Source: a virus. From it: a stretch of 32,298 nucleotides of DNA. Both the position numbers and the translations under genes were made by a program. Numbering within the stretch: the stretch's first letter is position 1; every line of letters starts with the position of its first letter. Positions 1 through 6,582 of the stretch are shown one piece after another. The stretch covers positions 1 to 32,298 of the IMG/VR virus record IMGVR_UViG_3300035183_000514; one strand, written 5' to 3'. Below the pieces are notes generated by a model. The model was not told the origin of the DNA. It did no database searches and saw only the letters and a program-made list of their open reading frames with translations.

Positions 1-1558
1 GTTGAGTGGTGCCGTGCACTACCTCAATGTACTTCCCCCAGCCGCCATGCACGCCCGCCAGATACTCCTGCACATCAACCAACGCCCCGCCCGTCGCATA
101 GCTGGCAAGATTTTGTGTCGGATAGTTACACGCGAAATTCTCGATCTTCTTGCAATACCACCGGTAGCGTTGTTCGCCGTCCTCGGAGTCCGCAAAGACA
201 TACGGCGGAAGGATCGGCACCGGAATAGACACGCCGGGGATTGACGTTTTTACACGCCCGTGCTGCCACACATAAGCTTTGCGGGACTCCAGCTCTTCAT
301 AAATTTCGGGAAACGCATGGAAGAACTCATCAAAATGCGACTTCGCTTGCTCCATCGTCAGCTCTACGCCGTCCAGCGCCTGGTTGTACCGGTACAGCCC
401 TACACTCATGTTGTAGGTAATCGCCAGCACAATCGCCTTGAGCTGTTTATATTTCGGATGCTCACGGTCTATTTTGCCCCACCCCAGATATCGCTCACCA
501 ATAAGGGGATACCCGCCTTCTACCAACGCCTCTAGAAACTTCTTGCACCCCGCCTGCCATGCGAACAGCCGCGCTTCCAGGTTTTTGTAGTCGTTGGACA
601 CCATCCGCCCGGTGGTAAACCGGGACCGCACCACATCCCGCGCGTCAGCAGGCCAGTTCTGAATCGCTGGCTTGGTGCTTCGTCGGTGGGTCTTCGGCAC
701 CAACAGCAAATAGCGCGGATAAAAGAAATCATTGTCCTGCTTCAGCTTCAGCGGGCGATGAACAAACAGCGTAAGATAGTTGTGCACCTCCTTTGCTTCC
801 AAAATCCGCAGTATCTTTTTCGTCAGCCGGGGCAACTTTTTCACTTTCTTCGCGTTCACCTCCAGCTCGCCCTTGTCCGTGAACCCGAGATGCTTTTCCA
901 GGTAGGGACGTGGGTGAATCGCCAGCAGCATTTCCCGCAACCGGTTGTCGTTGGTCACATCCTCCAGGGTGATGCCCCCGGTCAGCAGCCCCGCCAGGCG
1001 TTGTGACATCTCCTGCTCTTTTTGGTAAAGTTTGGGAACATCCAGCTTTAGCCCGGCCACCTCCACCGCAAAGAACGCCCGCTGCAAGTCGTAGGTGAAG
1101 TCCAACAGCCGCCGTTGATCAGGGCTGGCGTCGTGTTCGTATTGCGCCAACAACTGCTGGCTGGTAAACGTGTCCTTCCCGCAATAGTCCAGCAACTGAT
1201 CAGGATCCAGGGAGTCGGACTGGTCGTCATAAATATACCCGCTCAGCCGCGCCAGCACTTTCAGTTCCTTGCTTGGAGCTTGTGGCTCCAAAAGCCGGGC
1301 AGCTAGGACTGAGTCCTTAAGCCGAAAATCACGGGCGAGCGGAATTCCCCATTCAACCATTTTGTGCAGGTCGGCGATAACGTTATGCCCCACGTAGGCA
1401 GTATCGGGCGGCAGCTCAGACAGCACCCGCCGGGCCACCTCCAGGCTATGGGTGCCATACAGTTGCCCTGAGTGTATCCAGCTTCCGCACCGAAACGCCT
1501 CGTTTTGGTCGGGATATTTGTCCCTTCGCCACCACTCAAAGTCCACCGGGAAATCCAT
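1..1558 (-). CDS. Family A DNA polymerase with DEDDy-type 3'-5' exonuclease domain (C-terminus cut by window edge)
   Basis: Replicative phage DNA polymerase of the Pol I/T7 type; 519 residues are visible before the window ends. Proofreading motifs are present: Exo I (D6-F-E8), Exo II (GHN-x3-D, residues 57-63) and Exo III (Y125-x3-D129). Polymerase motif A is NDYKNLEAR (322-330, catalytic Asp323 and Glu328). Motif B is K371-QLKAIVLAITYNMSVG, with Lys374 and Tyr382. The N-x-P-x-Q segment (478-482) follows. Motif C should lie right at the edge; the visible residues there are VVHGTTQ rather than the usual VHDE. The ATG at 1558 has AAGGAG eight bases upstream and overlaps the preceding stop as TAATG, so translation is coupled. 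Identification is firm; whether the last visible residues are motif C is not. Confidence 0.93.
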   Translation of the reverse strand, partial: MDFPVDFEWWRRDKYPDQNEAFRCGSWIHSGQLYGTHSLEVARRVLSELPPDTAYVGHNVIADLHKMVEWGIPLARDFRLKDSVLAARLLEPQAPSKELKVLARLSGYIYDDQSDSLDPDQLLDYCGKDTFTSQQLLAQYEHDASPDQRRLLDFTYDLQRAFFAVEVAGLKLDVPKLYQKEQEMSQRLAGLLTGGITLEDVTNDNRLREMLLAIHPRPYLEKHLGFTDKGELEVNAKKVKKLPRLTKKILRILEAKEVHNYLTLFVHRPLKLKQDNDFFYPRYLLLVPKTHRRSTKPAIQNWPADARDVVRSRFTTGRMVSNDYKNLEARLFAWQAGCKKFLEALVEGGYPLIGERYLGWGKIDREHPKYKQLKAIVLAITYNMSVGLYRYNQALDGVELTMEQAKSHFDEFFHAFPEIYEELESRKAYVWQHGRVKTSIPGVSIPVPILPPYVFADSEDGEQRYRWYCKKIENFACNYPTQNLASYATGGALVDVQEYLAGVHGGWGKYIEVVHGTTQ

Positions 1559-1833
1559 TATTTGCACTCCTTGGCGGCTTCCTCAAACTCCTTGCGGAGC
1601 CGGGTGGGCTCCTCGGTCAGCTCCTGCATGCATCGTGCATCCTGCACGTAACAAGCAAGGAATTTATCAAACGCCCGGTCTTCGGCGGCAACCAGCGCTT
1701 CCGCAGCACGGGTTGCTTTCTTACATGCAATGTGATGCCGACCCGTAGCCCGACCGCGCAGGGCTAACAGCGCAAGGGCAACAGCCAAGCAAAGCAGGTC
1801 TAGGCGTGGTTGAGAGCCAACGTTCCGGCTCAT
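1558..1833 (-). CDS. Small protein with one N-terminal hydrophobic helix
   Basis: Unrecognised 91-residue protein. Residues about 11-27 are hydrophobic (LDLLCLAVALALLALRG) and could span the membrane. The rest is charged and helical, rich in Ala, Glu, Lys and Arg, with Cys at 15, 37, 60, 67 and 90. The start overlaps the upstream stop as ATGA, and the stop overlaps the polymerase start as TAATG, so it sits translationally coupled between two replication-operon genes. A GGAG lies about nine bases before the ATG. Function unknown; a membrane-anchored helical protein is all the sequence supports. Confidence 0.72.
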   Translation of the reverse strand: MSRNVGSQPRLDLLCLAVALALLALRGRATGRHHIACKKATRAAEALVAAEDRAFDKFLACYVQDARCMQELTEEPTRLRKEFEEAAKECK

Positions 1834-2102
1834 ATGGTCCGCTCCACCAGCCGAACCATCCGCTCTGTCAGCCCGGACTGGATCGACATAAACGCATCTA
1901 GCAACTCTTGATTGACCCTCCGCAAACGCCCTACCTCATTCGCCATGTCTTCTTGGTCGGTCCGGTACTCATCAATGACAAGCCCATACTCCTCCAAGGC
2001 GTCCGTCAGGTCGGCAATAACCCCAACCAAATAATCAATAGTTTGTTGGTGGTGTTGTGGGTGTTGTTGTTTGCGTGGCCCGCTAGAAATACAATCAATC
2101 AT
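1830..2102 (-). CDS. Small helical/coiled-coil hypothetical protein
   Basis: Unrecognised 90-residue protein. After a His/Gln-rich start (QHPQHHQQ at about 13-20) the remainder looks like one long amphipathic helix with heptad-like Leu/Val/Ile spacing (about residues 23-88), suggesting oligomerisation. It overlaps both neighbours by four bases (ATGA junctions at 2102 and 1833), a spacing typical of a tightly coupled phage operon. It lies between the glycosylase-like gene and the polymerase, so a replication-linked role is possible but only by position. Confidence 0.72.
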   Translation of the reverse strand: MIDCISSGPRKQQHPQHHQQTIDYLVGVIADLTDALEEYGLVIDEYRTDQEDMANEVGRLRRVNQELLDAFMSIQSGLTERMVRLVERTI

Positions 2103-2302
2103 TTTTTCTCTCCTTTCGCTTCTTTAGCTTCTTTCGCTTCTTTAAGAATTTGCAAAATCTTTGCGGCCCGATCCTGGCACGACACAATCCGCTCAGTCCG
2201 CAACAGCGCAAACGTAAGCTGATCCCTCACCCAGTCTTCGTGTAGCTCATCTTTCGTGGTATCAATGCCAAGCATTGCGGCAAGATCATCCATCCGGCTC
2301 AT
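2099..2302 (-). CDS. Small charged hypothetical protein with KEA repeat tail
   Basis: Unrecognised 67-residue protein. The C-terminus carries a short repeat, KEAKEAKEAKGEKK, encoded by near-identical codon triplets at about 2105-2145, as expected from replication slippage. The body is helical and mixed-charge. The ATG at 2302 overlaps the stop of the glycosylase-like gene (ATGA), and AAGGTG lies just upstream. It ends in another ATGA overlap with the next gene. No family recognised. Confidence 0.7.
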   Translation of the reverse strand: MSRMDDLAAMLGIDTTKDELHEDWVRDQLTFALLRTERIVSCQDRAAKILQILKEAKEAKEAKGEKK

Positions 2303-2961
2303 GACAGCACCTTCATTTCCGGAAACGCCTTCGGCTGTACGCCGTCGATGTAGTTTTTTATTTGCTTGTAGATAAAATGCAGAAACCCTATGTCCTTCTT
2401 CGCCAGCACCGCCCGTGGACTGTACGACACCAGCACGTGCGTTCCGTCCACGTCCACCACGTGGCCTATGTTCGCCTTCACCTCCGCGCCATTCTGGCGC
2501 AACACCGCGCTGGCCGCCTCACCGCCTAACGCCACCACAAACTCTGGTTTGAGCGCAGCAATGTCTTGGTGCACGAACGCCCCGCACAGCTTCACGTGCT
2601 TAGCGCCAGGCTTGTCAGGAGCGTAACACCGGACCGCGTTGGTAAACGCCACCTCGTCCTTGGTGAACCCCAGCTTTTTGAGAACTTCACCGATGAAAAG
2701 GCGCTCAGCCGAACCAGTAAACAGCTGTCCGCATTCGTCATCGGTCACGGTGGGACTCGCCCCCACCACCAACACCCTCGGGGTTGCTGAACCGTGGGGA
2801 GCCTGAAACGGCGTGTAGCACCGCTGGTCCTTAAACCGCTGGCACTCTTGGCAGCGGTAATTCTGCGCCGACGGCGGCTGTAACGCCGAATCAGCTAGTT
2901 GCTGTTTCTTGGTTATCCGCGGGGACTTCTTCGGTGTTGACGGTGATTGCTGTATCGCCAT
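2299..2961 (-). CDS. Uracil-DNA glycosylase superfamily protein, [4Fe-4S] type
   Basis: Looks like a type 4/5-style uracil-DNA glycosylase, an enzyme that removes uracil from DNA. With the ATG at 2961 it has 220 residues. Cluster-ligand Cys fit the Fe-S class: C37-x2-C40 near the N-terminus, then C112 in TNAVRC and C126 fourteen residues later (C48 is extra). The first loop, VVGASPTVTDDECGQLFTG (65-83), aligns with the family GEAPG...G.PF.G motif but lacks its usual Glu. The late HPS-like motif reads YSP (180-182). These changes may mean altered specificity or a structural role beside the polymerase. Start is uncertain: a TTG at 3033 in the same frame has GAGGTG upstream and would add 24 residues. 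It overlaps the small ORF at 2891-3037 in another frame. Confidence 0.8.
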   Translation of the reverse strand: MAIQQSPSTPKKSPRITKKQQLADSALQPPSAQNYRCQECQRFKDQRCYTPFQAPHGSATPRVLVVGASPTVTDDECGQLFTGSAERLFIGEVLKKLGFTKDEVAFTNAVRCYAPDKPGAKHVKLCGAFVHQDIAALKPEFVVALGGEAASAVLRQNGAEVKANIGHVVDVDGTHVLVSYSPRAVLAKKDIGFLHFIYKQIKNYIDGVQPKAFPEMKVLS

Positions 2962-3037
2962 AATACCCCGGTATAATGGTAAGAAAGTGATCGTCCGGCT
3001 TGTCTTCATCGAAAGGGTCTGGCACCAGGTCAACCAT
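2891..3037 (-). CDS. Possible 48-residue acidic protein
   Basis: A short reading frame with an ATG at 3037 and a good Shine-Dalgarno (GAGGTG, six bases away). It encodes 48 residues, acidic and without Cys, starting MVDLVPDPFDEDKPDD. It overlaps the upstream gene's last codons and runs 71 bases into the glycosylase-like gene in a different frame. The strong ribosome site favours translation of this ORF, or of the alternative TTG start of the glycosylase four bases downstream. No family recognised; a peptide or ribosome-profiling signal would decide. Confidence 0.45.
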   Translation of the reverse strand: MVDLVPDPFDEDKPDDHFLTIIPGYYGDTAITVNTEEVPADNQETATS

Positions 3038-3236
3038 TAATCACCTCAAATTCATCTTCTTTCAAGCTGTACGGCACGCCCTTGGCGTCAATCATGACGT
3101 AATACTCCCTATCTTCGTCCCCGAGCTTCGACACATGTCGGCTGCTGAACTGGAGCTGATCTCCTGGGCGCAGCTTCGGGTAGCACGGAATCACTTTCGT
3201 TACCTTGACCGTAGTGTTTCGGGTGAGGTTTGGCAT
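3030..3236 (-). CDS. Small beta-rich hypothetical protein
   Basis: Unrecognised 68-residue protein. The start at 3236 is chosen because AAGGGAG lies nine bases upstream; the frame is open further upstream, but that part overlaps the helicase and lacks a ribosome site. Alternating hydrophobic residues (TTVKVTKVIPCYPKLRPGDQ, then REYYVMIDAKG) suggest a small beta barrel, perhaps SH3-like. The first 128 bases overlap the last 42 codons of the helicase in another frame, an unusually long overlap. It ends with a one-stop junction into the next start region. Confidence 0.65.
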   Translation of the reverse strand: MPNLTRNTTVKVTKVIPCYPKLRPGDQLQFSSRHVSKLGDEDREYYVMIDAKGVPYSLKEDEFEVING

Positions 3237-4323
3237 CGAGATATCTCCCTTCTGGGTCGGTTCTAATAAAGATGTTTTCTGGCAAGCCGGGCCGCCTGCC
3301 GAACACGTCAAGCTGTATCTCTCCCATCCTCCGCCACAACCCAATAAATAAGTCCATGTACGCCTGACGCTGGGTGCGGTCTTCGGCCAGGTCCGCTGGC
3401 GTCACCATGAACTTCTTGTCCGCCGTTTCTTTGATGTTCTGGGCGGACACCTGCGAGTCCGTAAACACAGGAATCTTGTACAGCTTCGCAAGCTGCCGAA
3501 GGCGCTTGAAAATCGCCTTGAGGTCCCACCGCGTTTCGCGGCTGCGTTTGATCGGCTCCAGCTCTTCGGCTCTGTCCACGATCAACAAGTCCGGCCTTAC
3601 TTTTTTGATGGCGGACTCGATGTCGACCACAGTTGCGCCAAAGGAGTTAAAATCCGCAATAATATAGTTGTCGCGCCGAGCGAGATCAGGATTGAGACGA
3701 GCAGAAATATTACAGACATCAGCATATCCATAGTCAGCCACCGTAATGTAAAGAATCCGCTTGTCCGGATTCCGGTTTACCAGGTTTACAAAAAAGTTAG
3801 ACTTGCCATGTTTGGGCCGGGCAGCCACAATCACTAGCTCGTCGTTCAGACCTTTCACCAGAGCATCCAGCTGTGGGATGTTTGTCTGCATCATGTAGGT
3901 CGCATCCACTCCGTGTTCTGGTGGAGCAACGACTTTGATGTAATCATCCACCACCCCGCTTCCGCCCATATCCAAATATTTCTGGAAGACAGACAGGTCA
4001 TAAACCCCCGTCGCTAACTGATTCGACGATTCGTCCATCAGCCGCCGCAAAATGCTGTGATGATGGATGGTTTCCAGCACCGTCGGCTCTGGCACATACG
4101 CCTCTACCTCTTCCAGCAGGTCGAACGTTTCCTTTTTCGGGTCATACTTGGTCTGGCATATCTTTTTGATATGCTCATAATTCAGCGGCGGCTTGTCACC
4201 CCGCTTAAGCATGTAGGCCACCGTGTTGTATAGCGGCAAGCCAGCGGGCGTGAACGCCAAGCTGTCCACCCCTTCAATCGGCAGCTCGCCGTTGATGGCC
4301 AGGTGTAACAACTCTTTTTCCAA
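3109..4323 (-). CDS. DnaB-like replicative helicase (RecA-fold ATPase)
   Basis: Replicative helicase that would unwind the fork ahead of the polymerase. Counting from the TTG at 4323 (404 residues), Walker A is AARPKHGKS (about 167-175) and Walker B is DLLIVD (245-250). The TDSQVSAQ segment (289-296) fits the polar-Gln motif that follows Walker B in DnaB-family proteins. A helical N-terminal domain (about 1-130) precedes the ATPase. The TTG at 4323 has GAGAGGAG ten bases upstream; an in-frame TTG at 4350 is possible but has no good site. The final 42 residues are Pro/Arg-rich and overlap the next gene out of frame, so this tail is probably dispensable. Identification by motifs is good; the exact start is uncertain. 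Confidence 0.87.
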   Translation of the reverse strand: MEKELLHLAINGELPIEGVDSLAFTPAGLPLYNTVAYMLKRGDKPPLNYEHIKKICQTKYDPKKETFDLLEEVEAYVPEPTVLETIHHHSILRRLMDESSNQLATGVYDLSVFQKYLDMGGSGVVDDYIKVVAPPEHGVDATYMMQTNIPQLDALVKGLNDELVIVAARPKHGKSNFFVNLVNRNPDKRILYITVADYGYADVCNISARLNPDLARRDNYIIADFNSFGATVVDIESAIKKVRPDLLIVDRAEELEPIKRSRETRWDLKAIFKRLRQLAKLYKIPVFTDSQVSAQNIKETADKKFMVTPADLAEDRTQRQAYMDLFIGLWRRMGEIQLDVFGRRPGLPENIFIRTDPEGRYLDAKPHPKHYGQGNESDSVLPEAAPRRSAPVQQPTCVEARGRR

Positions 4324-4630
4324 GTCCGAGATACTCCTCTCCAGCGGCAAACCGCAATATTTGCCGCTTTATTGAATTTTCCGGCCAGCCTAGGACTACG
4401 CACGCCTCATCAACAATGTCTTCCCAGTCAGGGCAGGTTTGTTGCCACTCCCCCGGGTGCCGACTTGCCTGATACATCAATGCGCCCAGCATAAGCACGG
4501 CGCTTTTGGACTCTGTATCAAGCTCCAGAAACACCGTAGCCACCTCCTGCTTATCCTGTCCCGTCCAGTCCACAAACGCATGCAGTCCTTGCCACGCCAC
4601 CTCCGCTATTTTTGTCTCTCCGATATCCAT
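4274..4630 (-). CDS. Hypothetical protein between primase and helicase
   Basis: Unrecognised 118-residue protein, probably all-helical, rich in Trp (W14, W22, W62, W68, W81). It sits between primase and helicase and overlaps both: 25 bases with the primase end and about 50 with the helicase start. The position is where loaders or helicase accessory proteins often lie, but no loader motif is visible and it lacks a Walker motif. The ATG at 4630 has only a weak purine-rich site, so translation may depend on coupling to the primase. Confidence 0.7.
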   Translation of the reverse strand: MDIGETKIAEVAWQGLHAFVDWTGQDKQEVATVFLELDTESKSAVLMLGALMYQASRHPGEWQQTCPDWEDIVDEACVVLGWPENSIKRQILRFAAGEEYLGLGKRVVTPGHQRRAAD

Positions 4631-5259
4631 CGACTAAAATAATCCACTCTTTCATCAGTATTTTTGAAGTCACAAACGTCCTTCTTGCCAAGCGGCAGAC
4701 GAATCAGCCGCGCGCGAAACATGTATTTCGCCAACCGGCCTACGGCCTTAATGCCTGGCAGGTCGTTGTCCGGCACGTAATAAACCTTGTCCGGATTGAC
4801 CACTAACCCACGTAATGCCTGAATCCGCTCAAACGTGATGTTTGAGCCTAACACACTCGCCGCCCGATAGCCGTCGCTAGCTAAGGCCAACGCATCAGTT
4901 GTCCCCTCTACAATCACCAGATGATCGAGCCGACTGGCCGCCCCAGGAAAGTAAATCGCTGCTTTCAGCGCCATGCCAGCGGGAAACATAAAGCGTGTTC
5001 CTAGCGCATCCGCCGCTGCCGGGTCAGTAATCCGCTCCTGGTAGCCCAGGACGTTGTGTGTTACGAAACACAACCCGCGCGGCGTGTAATAAACAGCGTA
5101 TTGGGGCTGCACGGCCTGGCGGGTGAGTCCGTGACCGGCTAAGTACGCAATGTGATGGCCTGCCGGCGCGTCTTGCCGCACCGGAAAATCACCCAGACCG
5201 AGTAGTCTTTTTTCTTTGTCTACGCTTGGTCGGCGGGGATACAGGTTGCGGTATTGCAC
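4606..5259 (-). CDS. TOPRIM-domain DNA primase
   Basis: Primase-like protein of 217 residues. The TOPRIM fold shows in LVIVEGTTDALAL (114-126, catalytic Glu118) and VYYVPDNDLPG (159-169, Asp164 and Asp166), followed by KDVCDF (193-198). This domain binds Mg2+ and makes RNA primers. No CHC2-type zinc finger is present in the protein or in its neighbours in this window, so it is shorter than stand-alone DnaG and also not fused to the helicase as in T7. The start is GTG at 5259, with GAGGTG five bases upstream (GAGGTGATTAGTG). It is followed by an overlapping gene and then the helicase, giving the usual primase-helicase order. Confidence 0.85.
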   Translation of the reverse strand: MQYRNLYPRRPSVDKEKRLLGLGDFPVRQDAPAGHHIAYLAGHGLTRQAVQPQYAVYYTPRGLCFVTHNVLGYQERITDPAAADALGTRFMFPAGMALKAAIYFPGAASRLDHLVIVEGTTDALALASDGYRAASVLGSNITFERIQALRGLVVNPDKVYYVPDNDLPGIKAVGRLAKYMFRARLIRLPLGKKDVCDFKNTDERVDYFSRWISERQK

Positions 5260-5335
5260 TAATCACCTCTTCCGTTTCTTCCATGGCGGCATCCTCCTCA
5301 GCTAGGAGAATGTCCGCCGTTTGCGTCATCAACAT
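5189..5335 (-). CDS. Possible small acidic/basic protein overlapping the primase start
   Basis: A 48-residue frame starting at ATG 5335 (or ATG 5329). It has an acidic first half (AEEDAAMEETEEV) and a Lys/Arg-rich tail (PPTKRRQRKKTTRSG). It fills the 86-base gap between the upstream gene and the primase and then overlaps the primase by 71 bases in another frame. No clear Shine-Dalgarno lies at the usual distance; a GGAAGGAGGAG stretch is too far upstream. The frame stays open further upstream, but that part overlaps the end of the neighbouring gene. Could be chance. Confidence 0.35.
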   Translation of the reverse strand: MLMTQTADILLAEEDAAMEETEEVISAIPQPVSPPTKRRQRKKTTRSG

Positions 5336-5345
5336 GTCCGAAACA

Positions 5346-5777
5346 TCAGCAGTCTTCCGCGTTTTCTCCTCCTTCCCACGACAACCGGAATTGTCGTTCT
5401 TGTATTTTGTTGAAGTAGTATTCTTCAACGTGCTCCCAGACCAGCTTTCGCAAGGTCATGTCCGAAAGCATTTCGTCGTAGGTAGAATCTTCCCACGGAA
5501 AGTATTCGTCCACGCTTATGCCCCACTTGGATAACTGCTGGACATAGTAAACGTACAGTTCGGTTGGCGTAAGCTGGTCGCGTGGGGGAGCCACGAACGA
5601 ATGATGCCCCGCACTCCAGATTGTGGTGCGTTCTACCATGCTCTGGAACTCAATGAGTTCCGGGTTTCGGACTACCGTAACGGGCACGTCTTGTCCGCCG
5701 ATGGTTCTGGTCTCTTCGGTGTAGGTCAGCCCAGATGTTTCAGGTCCACGACGTAAACGAGTATTACTCATGCTCAT
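5346..5777 (-). CDS. Hypothetical protein of the replication operon
   Basis: Unrecognised 143-residue protein. The middle is aromatic and acidic (LYVYYVQQLSKWGISVDEYF, about 74-93; then KLVWEHVEEYYFNKI), suggesting a globular alpha/beta fold. The ATG at 5777 follows GAGG closely, and another ATG at 5771 has better spacing; a TTG at 5780 is also in frame. It overlaps the upstream gene's stop by 14 bases. Second gene of the dense replication cluster. Function unknown. Confidence 0.72.
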   Translation of the reverse strand: MSMSNTRLRRGPETSGLTYTEETRTIGGQDVPVTVVRNPELIEFQSMVERTTIWSAGHHSFVAPPRDQLTPTELYVYYVQQLSKWGISVDEYFPWEDSTYDEMLSDMTLRKLVWEHVEEYYFNKIQERQFRLSWEGGENAEDC

Positions 5778-6063
5778 CAACCCTCACAATGATGACGAAG
5801 TTAAAGCGGTCTCGCCGTTTTTGCCAGCGCACCAACTCACGGTGAGTTGCGAGACCGTTCATTGGAAAATACTTACTTACCGTATGCCGCCACAACTCAG
5901 TAGTTCCACCATGTACCCTCACCAGCTCTTTCACCAAGTCGTTGTAGTAGACAAATTCGCCCGGCTCTCCAACCGCCGCTAACACCTTGGCAATTTGAGC
6001 AGGTCGAGTAACCGCCACCTCAACAACAGGCGGTTGCTCCGATAACTTGTGCACCACAAGCAA
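5764..6063 (-). CDS. Hypothetical protein, possible winged-helix fold
   Basis: Unrecognised 99-residue protein and the first gene of the dense leftward replication cluster. The start is a TTG at 6063 with GGAGGG seven bases upstream, a well-placed site that decides the start. Segment 19-88 (AQIAKVLAAV, then FVYYNDLVKELVRV, then THRELVRWQKRRDRFNFVII) has the helix-helix-helix-strand rhythm of a small winged-helix domain, so DNA binding is possible. This is an inference from pattern only. Confidence 0.72.
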   Translation of the reverse strand: MLVVHKLSEQPPVVEVAVTRPAQIAKVLAAVGEPGEFVYYNDLVKELVRVHGGTTELWRHTVSKYFPMNGLATHRELVRWQKRRDRFNFVIIVRVDEHE

Positions 6064-6116
6064 GCAGATTCCCTCCTCTGAAGCTTAAGCCAGCGCTAGC
6101 TAGACCGTTAGCTAGC

Positions 6117-6188
6117 GAAGATATACGCTAGATGTGTTCCGCCGCACGCATCGAGCGTGCGGCGAAACAGCCAGCACTAGCTATCTTC
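6117..6188 (-). promoter_or_regulatory. Nested inverted repeat in the leader of the replication operon
   Basis: An inner perfect 10-bp inverted repeat (6140-6149 and 6155-6164, loop ATCGA) is flanked by an outer 7-bp pair, GAAGATA (6117-6123) and TATCTTC (6182-6188). The leftward transcript would carry this structure about 55 bases before the first ribosome site. It has no U-run, so it is not an intrinsic terminator. The surrounding bases hold several CTAG words. A role in RNA stability or protein binding is inferred. Confidence 0.6.
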
Positions 6189-6213
6189 ATGCTAGTAATA
6201 ATAGGAAAATCGA

Positions 6214-6245
6214 GTGTTGTATGGTTGGACAACTCGATACAACAC
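6214..6245 (-). repeat. Inverted repeat, possible attenuator
   Basis: GTGTTGTAT (6214-6222) and ATACAACAC (6237-6245) form a perfect 9-bp inverted repeat with a 14-base loop. A second interlaced pair, CGAGT (6211-6215) and ACTCG (6232-6236), offers an alternative fold. In the leftward RNA the hairpin is followed by TCGATTTTCC, a weak U-run. It lies just after the stop of the 51-residue gene and before the replication genes, the place for an attenuator. Confidence 0.45.
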
Positions 6246-6265
6246 CATCCAACAAGGCATATTTC

Positions 6266-6421
6266 CTAACCTTTTCGGGTATCGCCGGTTTTGCTTTCGC
6301 TTTTCCGATTTTTGAGAAACGAACGCAACGAAACGGTGTCCCTGAGGTAGTCAAGCATCGCCTCACGAACAAAATTGGGGTTGACGATATGCCTTTTGCG
6401 GGGTATAGGTTTACTTTCCAC
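6266..6421 (-). CDS. Small basic hypothetical protein (GTG start)
   Basis: A 51-residue protein starting at GTG 6421, with AAAGGA nine bases upstream. The sequence is Lys/Arg-rich at both ends (ESKPIPRKRH, then KNRKSESKTGDTRKG) with a central helix (FVREAMLDYLRDTVSLRSFL). A small basic helical protein placed directly behind a candidate promoter and ahead of the replication operon could bind nucleic acid; no family is recognised. The longer open frame on the same strand (6187-6495) is low-complexity and lacks a ribosome site, so this shorter frame is preferred. Confidence 0.6.
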   Translation of the reverse strand: MESKPIPRKRHIVNPNFVREAMLDYLRDTVSLRSFLKNRKSESKTGDTRKG

Positions 6422-6505
6422 CGGAGTTTTCCTTTCTCAGGCCAGAGACTAGGGTTGATTATCGGTGGCCACGGGGCGGGTGCGGGAACACCCACCCCGA
6501 AACCG

Positions 6506-6535
6506 GCTATATTGCCTATTTCTTGCTTTTGTCAA
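6506..6535 (-). promoter_or_regulatory. Candidate sigma70-type promoter for the replication block
   Basis: On the minus strand, TTGACA (6530-6535, perfect -35) is followed after 18 bases by TATAGC (6506-6511). The -35 sits inside an inverted repeat, TTGCTT-N5-AAGCAA, which could be an operator. It lies upstream of the 51-residue gene and the replication operon. The -10 match is only partial. Confidence 0.55.
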
Positions 6536-6550
6536 GCAATGTCTGTTCAG

Positions 6551-6573
6551 GTAAAATATTAGCGCAGCTAATA
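6551..6573 (-). terminator. Weak intrinsic-terminator-like palindrome after the holin gene
   Basis: TATTAGC (6557-6563) and GCTAATA (6567-6573) form a 7-bp stem; in the leftward RNA it is followed by UUUUAC. The stem is AT-rich and the loop only three bases, so termination would be weak. A sister palindrome lies at 7482-7498. Confidence 0.35.
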
Positions 6574-6582
6574 CCTAACGTG

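Noticed and set aside
6134-6562. 142-codon rightward frame between lysis and replication genes
   Set aside because: It crosses two inverted repeats and the minus-strand promoter and has no ribosome site; the 51-residue minus-strand frame explains the region better.
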